In this document: positions 1-5,803 of the stretch, piece after piece
Position numbering within the stretch: position 1 is the stretch's first letter
How the letters are laid out: each line of letters starts with the position of its first letter
NCBI GenBank assembly: GCA_964367055.1
Contig: CAYIWD010000025.1
Coordinates: 1 to 9,076, forward strand
Direction: 5' to 3'
Length of the DNA stretch: 9,076 nt
From: UM-FILTER-39-64 sp964367055
GTDB lineage: Bacteria; Patescibacteriota; Minisyncoccia; UBA6257; UBA9933
Made by a program: the position numbers and the translations under genes
Notes under the pieces: generated by a model
Databases searched by the model: none
Seen by the model: the letters and a program-made list of their open reading frames with translations, nothing else
What the model was told of the DNA's origin: nothing

Positions 1-2316
1 AAACATAAAATTTCAAATTTTAAATTTAAAGATATTCATGGCCAGTCATTAATTGAAATTATTATCGCGATGGCTGTTGGCGCAATACTAATTGGCGCGG
101 CGGTAACGACAATTCCCCCGATTTTAAGAAGCAATTTAGAAACCAGAAATATTCAGGCGGCCTCTTATCTTGCTCAAGAATATATAGATCAAATTCAGAC
201 GATAGCTCAATCGAATTGGCAAACGATTTATAATATTTCAAATAAGGGGTCAGATTATGCGTATCATTTAACTCCGACATTTAACGAGGCCTATTATCCT
301 TTTGACGAAGGGTCAGGACTAATAATCTCTGATTCTTCAGGCAATAATCNNNNNNNNNNNNNNNNNNNNNNNNNNNNNNNNNNNNNNNNNNNNNNNNNNN
401 NNNNNNNNNNNNNNNNNNNNNNNNNNNNNNNNNNNNNNNNNNNNNNNNNAACTATCAATGATTCAGAAGGCCTTCACTTTGGAACCAGTGATTTCACAAT
501 TTCTGTGTGGATAAAGTTTCCAATCATTGGAGGAAACGTCTGGAATGGTATAATTAATAAAGGTTTGTCAACAATGGGGTTTGCTAAAGGATGGGGATTA
601 GTTAGACACTATGATGCTACCAATCAGTTCAATTTTTCTATTATTAACGACGATGCTTCAGCCGCGACAGGTCTTGACTCACCGACCTTGTCTGATGGCT
701 GGCACCATATTGCGATTGTCAGACAAAATCAAACATTTTCAATGTATATTGATGGAAACTTCATTAAATCCATAGACTTTCCTGTAAATCTTGACGGAAC
801 TGCTCCTCTTGAAATAGGCGTTGCTGACAATAGATATGCTAAAACCACTATTGATGAATTTCATATATACAACCGCGTACTATCCCAGGAAGAAATAAAT
901 GAAGATAAAAACAAAGTATATGATTATACGCAACAACGCTACGATTCTTCTTTTGTTGTTACAGAAGGCGCTGACCCTGTGAGTTTAATGGAAAGAGATC
1001 CATACGTGAATCCAACGCTGCAATCTTTTGCTTACTATCCTTTTGACGAAGGGTCAGGACTAATAATCTCTGATTCTTCAGGCAATAATCCTACCGGTGC
1101 TCTTAATAGTCCTAATGGTCCAACCTGGACTGCGGGCAAATATGGCAGTGCTTTAAGTTTTGACGGGATAAATGATTCTGTAACTATCAATGATTCAGAA
1201 GGCCTTCACTTTGGAACCAGTGATTTCACAATTTCTCTCTGGATGAAGTTTCCAATTTTTGGAAGCGGTCAAAACTGGGCAGGTATAATTAACAAGGGTA
1301 TGTCTACTGTTGGGCCTCCTCCCAAAAGCTGGGCTTTAATGAGAGAAAGTTTGGCTACCAATAAGATGTGGTTTCAGATTGTCAATGACAGCGGAATCGC
1401 GACGAGTCTTTACTCGCCGTTCTTGTCTAACGGCTGGCATCATATTGCGATTGTGAGGCAAAATCATGCACTTTCAATGTATATCGATGGCAGCGTCGCT
1501 GGATCTAGGGGTTATTTTTATACAAACCTTAACGGAACCGCTCCTCTTCAAATAGGCGTTCTTCAGGGCACCAGATATATCGGTGCCACTATTGATGAAT
1601 TTCATATATACAAACGCGCCCTTTCGCAAGCAGAGATTCAACAAGATTACGTTGCTCCAGGCGTTGTTAATCGGTTATTTAATCGTTATTTTTATGTTGA
1701 AAACGTAAATCGTGATGCTTCCGGTGATATAGTTCAAAGTGGCGGCACTGAAGATTTATCTACTCAAAAAATAACTGTTGTAATTTCGTGGGGCGATAAC
1801 CATAGTTTATCAAGAACTCAATATATAACCCGTTATCAAAATCGCAGTTTTGTACAATCTGATTGGTCTGGCGGTTCAGGTCAAGAGGGCCCGATTACTT
1901 TAGAAAATAATAAATTCGCCAATTCAAGCAATATCGATTATACAACTTCCGCTGGCTCAATTTCGGCTCCTTCTTTGTCAAGCGCAGAGCTGACTTCTTC
2001 TATTTTTGATATTAGTATCTCAACCGGCGTTGCCATTAACACTATTATGTGGCAAGGCGTTCAAGTAGTCTCAGCCAATGTTCAGTTTCAGATTGCTTCC
2101 GATTCTATTTCAACGCCAACCACCTGGAATTATAAAGGGCCCGATGGCACAAATACTACTTATTACACGCCGACCGGCCCCAATATTCCAATTCAGGTTA
2201 ATTTAGCTCATCATAACAACCATCGTTTTTTTCGCTATAAAATCTTTTTATCTTTTAGTCCCGGCGCCACTCAAAGCCCGCGAGTAGATGACGTAATAAT
2301 TAATTATAGTAAATAA
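1..2316 (+). CDS. PilV-like minor type IV pilin with two embedded LamG domains (5' partial)
   Basis: The reading frame is open from base 1, so the gene starts upstream; the ATG at 70 is not the true start. Codons 14-19 read G|QSLIE, a prepilin peptidase site with the expected Glu at +5, followed by a hydrophobic helix (IIIAMAVGAILIGAA) typical of type IV pilins. After a short pilin-like stretch comes a LamG/concanavalin-like domain (about 286-905, interrupted by the N gap) and a second one (about 1030-1650). Each has YYPFDEGSG, WHHIAIVRQN, MYIDG and TIDEFHIY motifs. A pilin-type beta module follows (about 1666-1890: RYFYVENVNRDASG, then a TQKITVVISW strand), then a C-terminal beta-sandwich-like module (about 1950-2313) with a GPDGTNTTYYT motif. 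LamG domains commonly bind glycans or proteins, so I infer an adhesive minor pilin at the fibre tip. It is followed by another pseudopilin gene. The pilin identity is strong; the ligand is unknown. Confidence 0.85.
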   Translation, partial: KHKISNFKFKDIHGQSLIEIIIAMAVGAILIGAAVTTIPPILRSNLETRNIQAASYLAQEYIDQIQTIAQSNWQTIYNISNKGSDYAYHLTPTFNEAYYPFDEGSGLIISDSSGNNXXXXXXXXXXXXXXXXXXXXXXXXXXXXXXXXXXTINDSEGLHFGTSDFTISVWIKFPIIGGNVWNGIINKGLSTMGFAKGWGLVRHYDATNQFNFSIINDDASAATGLDSPTLSDGWHHIAIVRQNQTFSMYIDGNFIKSIDFPVNLDGTAPLEIGVADNRYAKTTIDEFHIYNRVLSQEEINEDKNKVYDYTQQRYDSSFVVTEGADPVSLMERDPYVNPTLQSFAYYPFDEGSGLIISDSSGNNPTGALNSPNGPTWTAGKYGSALSFDGINDSVTINDSEGLHFGTSDFTISLWMKFPIFGSGQNWAGIINKGMSTVGPPPKSWALMRESLATNKMWFQIVNDSGIATSLYSPFLSNGWHHIAIVRQNHALSMYIDGSVAGSRGYFYTNLNGTAPLQIGVLQGTRYIGATIDEFHIYKRALSQAEIQQDYVAPGVVNRLFNRYFYVENVNRDASGDIVQSGGTEDLSTQKITVVISWGDNHSLSRTQYITRYQNRSFVQSDWSGGSGQEGPITLENNKFANSSNIDYTTSAGSISAPSLSSAELTSSIFDISISTGVAINTIMWQGVQVVSANVQFQIASDSISTPTTWNYKGPDGTNTTYYTPTGPNIPIQVNLAHHNNHRFFRYKIFLSFSPGATQSPRVDDVIINYSK
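295..504 (+). repeat. Repeat copy 1 within LamG 1 (interrupted by the N gap)
   Basis: This is the first copy of an intragenic direct repeat. The visible 55 bp on each side of the gap match copy 2 perfectly, and identity stops at a mismatch immediately outside each arm (294 versus 1035; 505 versus 1237). It encodes the N-terminal part of the LamG domain, from the PFDEGSG motif to the DFTIS strand. Confidence 0.9.
350..449. other. Assembly gap of 100 Ns inside the first LamG domain
   Basis: There are exactly 100 unknown bases, a common scaffold placeholder length. The 55 bp on the left (295-349) are identical to 1036-1090, and the 55 bp on the right (450-504) are identical to 1182-1236. In the second copy 91 bp separate the same flanks. 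Both 100 and 91 leave the same reading frame, so the gene stays open across the gap with either length. The true missing sequence is probably the 91 bp seen at 1091-1181. Confidence 0.97.
1036..1236 (+). repeat. Repeat copy 2 within LamG 2 (201 bp)
   Basis: This is the complete second copy of the intragenic repeat. It is 201 bp long if copy 1 is identical across the gap. The repeat period would be 741 bp (247 codons) once the gap is corrected to 91 bp. Downstream of the perfect block the two LamG copies are clearly homologous but diverged, with shorter identical patches such as the segment encoding TIDEFHIY. Confidence 0.9.
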
Positions 2317-2346
2317 ATAATTATTCTAGGTTGTGCATAACAGGTG

Positions 2347-2374
2347 TTGAATTAAATTTTTGAGAATGTATTAT
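2347..2374 (+). promoter_or_regulatory. Possible sigma-70-type promoter upstream of the PilW-like gene
   Basis: A TTGAAT hexamer (2347-2352) and a TATTAT hexamer (2369-2374) are separated by 16 bp in the 68-bp space between the first two pilin genes. The predicted transcript would start only a few bases before the ATG at 2385, giving an almost leaderless message. That would fit the lack of a Shine-Dalgarno sequence there. In such AT-rich DNA this match could easily be chance. Confidence 0.2.
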
Positions 2375-2384
2375 TAAAATAGAT

Positions 2385-3710
2385 ATGAAGAAAAATGCTT
2401 TTACTCTAATTGAACTTTTAATTTATGTCGGTATTTTTGCGGTTATCGCAGGTTTAGTTGTCGACATTTTATTAATTATGACTAGGGTAAATCAGAGAGA
2501 ATCAGCTTCAACTGAGGTTACCGGTCAGTTGAATTTTGTAATGCAACGGCTTCAACAATTAGTCAGGGAATCTTCTAATATCGAAATTAGCACCGGTATT
2601 ACCACTTCCACATTAAAATTGAGAATGAAGGATTTAGCTAAAGACCCAACTTGTCTTTATTTGGTAAGTGGCGTCATAAAATTAGCTGAAGGCCCTGATG
2701 CAATTAATGCTAATAACTGCACTTCTAATATCTCTGATTTAACGAGCGATCGTGTGATTGTTAACGCTTTTAATTTACAAAAATTTACTCAATATCCTGG
2801 TCACGATACTTTATCTATTGATATGCAAATGACTTACAACAGCAATAACCCTCAATCTAAAGTTCAGCGTAATCTGCAATCTGCGATTGCCAGAGTTTCC
2901 GCTGCCACTTTTGATTCAGATGTGGTGCCTGGCGGAACTTATAATTTTAATCTTGGTCAAATTGGCGCGCCTTGGCAAAAAATTATAATGTCTGATGGTT
3001 CATCTGCTAATCCTTCTTATACTTTTTCTAACAATACTGGTTTGGGTCTATTTCGAGCTGGTGCAGATATTTTGGGTTTTAGCGCGGCCGGTTCAGAAAG
3101 AATGAGAATTGACGCGAATGGCAATGTCTATGTTGGCCAAGGAAGGGTGATAATTGGAGATATTGGTTCTTTTCCACCGAGCACGTTTGATACGGGCAGG
3201 ACGAACCCTGACCCCGGGAATACTCTTATTCTTTCAGGCGCCAACAGGGATCTAGCCCTAGTTAGTATGGACACTAGTGATGGTGCTAAAGCAGACATTG
3301 ATTTTTTTAGAGCCAAAGGTAGTCCGAGTAGCCCAGCAAATGTTCTATCAACTACCCAGCTTGGGCTTATTAACTGGCGCGGCTATTATGGGGGTAGTTT
3401 TACTCCCCGAATTGCGACAATGGGTGTTACAATGGACGGCACACCTGGCGTAAACGATTATCCAACAAGATTTGAATTTTTGACCACACCGGATGGTTCA
3501 TCGGTGGGACAGATACGGATGGTTATCAAAAATAACGGCAACGTCGGCATCGGGACGACGAATCCATCCGCAAGATTAGAAGTTAATGGTAATGTAATGG
3601 TTGATAGCGGTGGTTTGGAAAACCGCGCGGTATGTTGGAAACCAGACGGTAAAACATTGGGTTATTGTTCGAGCGTGGTAAACGCTGCTGGGGTTTGTAC
3701 TTGTAATTAA
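2385..3710 (+). CDS. PilW/GspJ-like pseudopilin fused to a phage tail-fibre-like C-terminal region
   Basis: The 441-residue protein begins MKKNA|FTLIELLIYVG, a clear type IV prepilin leader with Glu at +5, but with Ala rather than the usual Gly before the cleavage point. The hydrophobic helix runs to about residue 32, and a PilW/GspJ-like region follows to about 170. From about residue 185 the style changes. PSYTFSNNTGLGLFRAGAD (from 210), ERMRIDANGNVYVG (238 on) and NNGNVGIGTTNPSARLEVNG (383 on) are wording typical of phage and marine tail-fibre repeats. The last 27 residues carry four cysteines (C417, C428, C438, C440) in a CWKPDGKTLGYC...CTC arrangement. No S74 endosialidase chaperone domain is visible after the NVGIGTT motif. 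The likely role is a minor pilin displaying a binding module at the pilus tip. I saw no Shine-Dalgarno sequence before the ATG. Membership of the pseudopilin class is secure; the tail-fibre comparison is by motif only. Confidence 0.85.
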   Translation: MKKNAFTLIELLIYVGIFAVIAGLVVDILLIMTRVNQRESASTEVTGQLNFVMQRLQQLVRESSNIEISTGITTSTLKLRMKDLAKDPTCLYLVSGVIKLAEGPDAINANNCTSNISDLTSDRVIVNAFNLQKFTQYPGHDTLSIDMQMTYNSNNPQSKVQRNLQSAIARVSAATFDSDVVPGGTYNFNLGQIGAPWQKIIMSDGSSANPSYTFSNNTGLGLFRAGADILGFSAAGSERMRIDANGNVYVGQGRVIIGDIGSFPPSTFDTGRTNPDPGNTLILSGANRDLALVSMDTSDGAKADIDFFRAKGSPSSPANVLSTTQLGLINWRGYYGGSFTPRIATMGVTMDGTPGVNDYPTRFEFLTTPDGSSVGQIRMVIKNNGNVGIGTTNPSARLEVNGNVMVDSGGLENRAVCWKPDGKTLGYCSSVVNAAGVCTCN

Positions 3711-3791
3711 ATTAGCAAACCAAAATTGTTCAAAACGGCTCCCTAATTTAGTTATTGATTATTGCCGTCGGTTTTTGTATCCTTAAGTTAA

Positions 3792-3858
3792 ATGTTTCAT
3801 GTTTCATGTTCCCCGCCTACCTTAAAAGTCCTGCCTGTCGGCAGGCAGGTTCGGCGGG
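3792..3858. repeat. GC-rich nested hairpin repeat with short tandem leader
   Basis: The element starts with a tandem TGTTTCA TGTTTCA (3793-3806). It then holds an outer inverted repeat CCCGCC (3812-3817) / GGCGGG (3853-3858) around a perfect inner 8-bp stem CCTGCCTG (3830-3837) / CAGGCAGG (3842-3849) with a TCGG loop. The GC content stands out from the surrounding DNA. From memory, hairpins of this kind are scattered through Patescibacteria genomes; I cannot confirm that here. No T-tract follows the stem, so it does not look like an intrinsic terminator. Confidence 0.7.
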
Positions 3859-4283
3859 CAAGTAAGTTTCGATTTAGGAATGGCGGTGTTGCTGTTCTAC
3901 CGGTAATTTTACTTATTGGTGGACTAATTGCGGAAATCGGCATTGCCGGCGTTTTTATTGCTTACTATTTAAGCCAAAGCAGTTTTGGAGTAAAATTATC
4001 AGAAGAGGCGCTGGCCGCGGCGCAATCAGGAACGCAAGACGCATTGCTTAGAATTGTTCGAGACAAAAATTTTAACCCCAGTCCCAATCCTTATACTTTA
4101 AATGTCGGAAGTTATTCAGCGCAAATTACGGTTTGTAAAGATACTTGCGCTGGCGCCGATAAATTTCAAATTGATTCTTTGGGCGTGTCTTTTAATAAAC
4201 AGCGTAAGATTCGGGCAATTATTAATGTCCATAATTTAACCGGCGAAGTAAAGTTGGAGTCAGAAAAAGAGACAGCGTTATAA
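3792..4283 (+). CDS. Small PilX-like membrane-anchored protein of the pilus cluster
   Basis: The protein has 163 residues. Residues 1-29 (including LPVGRQV) are translated from the hairpin repeat and are probably not native protein. The conserved-looking part starts near residue 30 with GGVAVLPVILLIGG, a long hydrophobic segment (about 33-60) without the +5 Glu of ordinary pilins. An amphipathic stretch (SEEALAAAQSGTQDALLRIV) and a short beta-rich domain with two cysteines (VCKDTC) follow. This layout resembles PilX/GspK-type minor pilins, which occur next to PilV and PilW homologues. An in-frame TAA (3789-3791) directly precedes the ATG, and no in-frame ATG, GTG or TTG occurs between it and the hydrophobic segment. 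The ATG at 3792 is therefore the only ordinary start. It ends 10 bp before the PilM-PilN gene. Function is inferred from position and layout. Confidence 0.7.
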   Translation: MFHVSCSPPTLKVLPVGRQVRRASKFRFRNGGVAVLPVILLIGGLIAEIGIAGVFIAYYLSQSSFGVKLSEEALAAAQSGTQDALLRIVRDKNFNPSPNPYTLNVGSYSAQITVCKDTCAGADKFQIDSLGVSFNKQRKIRAIINVHNLTGEVKLESEKETAL

Positions 4284-4293
4284 TTTTAAATTT

Positions 4294-5796
4294 ATGCTTA
4301 AAAAAATTTTAAATATCCTTAACCCTCAGCCCGCTATTGGTGGCTTAGAAATCAGTGATTCAGTTATAAGATTTATTCTTGCCAGAGAAAATAAGTTAGT
4401 TTTCGTTTCCGCGTCGGTGAATTTAGCAGCTGGAGTTGTTAAAGAGGGAAAAGTTAAAAATAAAGAGGATTTTAAATCCGCCTTACTTAATCTCCATTCA
4501 CAAATCACTCCCAAAAAGAAAAAAAAGATTTACGCCGTTATTAATATTTCTGACAGCAATGTTTATAGCCAGGTATTTAATTTGCCTCTCGTGGCAATTG
4601 ATAATATTGAAGAAGCGGCTAAGCTTAATTTGCAAATGATTTCTCCTATGGATTTCGCTTCGGCTTATTCAGATTGGCAGCAAGTTGGAGAAAATCCCAA
4701 TAATGGCGGTCAATTGGAAATTTTAGGAGCTTTTGCTAGTAATAAAATTATTGATGATATGGTTGGATGTTTGAAGGCGGCAAATTTTGTGGTAACAGCC
4801 ATTGAATTTTCAAGTTTGGCTATTAGCCGTCTGACCTTAGAATTGCCAAATTTACCTAATTCTTTCCTCCTTTCGCACCTTACGAGTAGCGGATTAGGCT
4901 TTGCTCTTATTAAAAATCACAATTTATATTTTAATCACTTTATTATTTGGCCTTCTTCGGACAATAAACAAATTTCATTGTCTGTTATCAAAGAGATTAT
5001 TATTTCCGAGACACAAAAGATTTTAAATTTTTCCAGCAGCCATTGGCCCGATGTTGACATTAGCACCTTTTTATTAGCCACCCCGGCTTTAGAAGAAAAA
5101 TTATCTCAGATTATCACGGAAAATTTCCATCTTTCAGTTCAAAAAATGGTTTTGCCGTTATGGTCGGTGAAAAATAGTCAATTGCCATCAATTACTTCTG
5201 ATTGGTTTATTGCTTTAGGCTCGGCCTTAAGAGGTTTAATTCCTCGCTCCAAAGATACTCTTATATCTTTAGCCAGCACAGGCACGGAAGAAGAATTTCA
5301 TCAGCAACAAACTATCAATTTTATTAAATTCTGGCGGAACATCATTTTAACTTCTTTTTCTTTCATTTTAGCCGCTTTTGTTGTTACGGAAATTTTTCTG
5401 ACTAAAACTATTGATTCTTTAGATAATCAATTGGCCAATCTTGTTAATCTACCGGCTGAAGGGAAAGTTAACGAACTTCAAAATCAGGCAGAAAATTTCA
5501 ATGCTCGAGTGGGTTTAGCTCTTAACGCTAAAGAACAAATTTATAGTTGGTCTCCATTTTTTGAAGAAATTAAAAATTTAGCCGGCGAAAATATTGTTAT
5601 TAAAAGAATTTTTACTCAATCGGTTGGTTCACCTATTTTATTTAACGGTGAGGCAGCCGATGAGCAAACAATTATTGATTTTAAAAATAAAGTAGAGAGC
5701 GCGCCGCAATTTACCGAAGTTAATTTTGCTTTATCTAGCGTTACTTTGGCGCCTGACGGAAAATTTAATTTTAGCATAACATTTAAACTTCGCTGA
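4294..5796 (+). CDS. PilM-PilN fusion, type IV pilus inner-membrane assembly protein (GspL-like architecture)
   Basis: The 500-residue protein has a PilM/actin-like cytoplasmic part (about 10-317), a linker with LISLAS (323-328), one membrane helix (about 350-370), a probable coiled coil (about 371-405) and a PilN-type ferredoxin-like domain (about 417-500, ending in FNFSITFKLR). In standard systems PilM and PilN are separate, and PilM binds a short INLLP-like peptide at the PilN N-terminus. Here the LISLAS stretch just before the helix may be the built-in equivalent. The usual PilM phosphate-binding motif (GLDIGSS) reads GLEISDS (17-23). The second phosphate loop region reads LLSHLTSSG (192-200), without the expected Asp. 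ATP binding may thus be lost, as in GspL. The gene lies 10 bp after the PilX-like gene and 7 bp before leuS, so co-transcription is likely. It is the only gene here ending in TGA. Confidence 0.85.
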   Translation: MLKKILNILNPQPAIGGLEISDSVIRFILARENKLVFVSASVNLAAGVVKEGKVKNKEDFKSALLNLHSQITPKKKKKIYAVINISDSNVYSQVFNLPLVAIDNIEEAAKLNLQMISPMDFASAYSDWQQVGENPNNGGQLEILGAFASNKIIDDMVGCLKAANFVVTAIEFSSLAISRLTLELPNLPNSFLLSHLTSSGLGFALIKNHNLYFNHFIIWPSSDNKQISLSVIKEIIISETQKILNFSSSHWPDVDISTFLLATPALEEKLSQIITENFHLSVQKMVLPLWSVKNSQLPSITSDWFIALGSALRGLIPRSKDTLISLASTGTEEEFHQQQTINFIKFWRNIILTSFSFILAAFVVTEIFLTKTIDSLDNQLANLVNLPAEGKVNELQNQAENFNARVGLALNAKEQIYSWSPFFEEIKNLAGENIVIKRIFTQSVGSPILFNGEAADEQTIIDFKNKVESAPQFTEVNFALSSVTLAPDGKFNFSITFKLR

Positions 5797-5803
5797 TGAA
5801 TTT

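Noticed and set aside
350..449. The N run as evidence of a frameshift or two separate genes.
   Set aside because: Frame and domain continuity are kept with a length of 100 or 91 bp, and both sides belong to the same LamG domain.
3735..3776. Possible intrinsic terminator after the PilW-like gene (ACGGC/GCCGT stem followed by a T-rich stretch).
   Set aside because: The stem is only 5 bp with a 24-base loop, and the T run does not directly follow the stem. It is too weak to call.
3727..3783. Promoter-like hexamers upstream of the PilX-like gene.
   Set aside because: TTGTTC/TAGTTA matches are poor, and TTGCCG/TATCCT is spaced only 10 bp. Expected by chance in AT-rich DNA.
3812..3858. Hairpin element as part of a CRISPR array or as a terminator.
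   Set aside because: There is a single copy without regularly spaced repeats, it lies within an open reading frame, and no T-tract follows the stem.
5794..5796. TGA as a recoded sense codon (glycine), as in some Gracilibacteria and SR1.
   Set aside because: This TGA ends the PilM-PilN protein at a natural domain end, just before the leuS start, and no long gene has an in-frame TGA.
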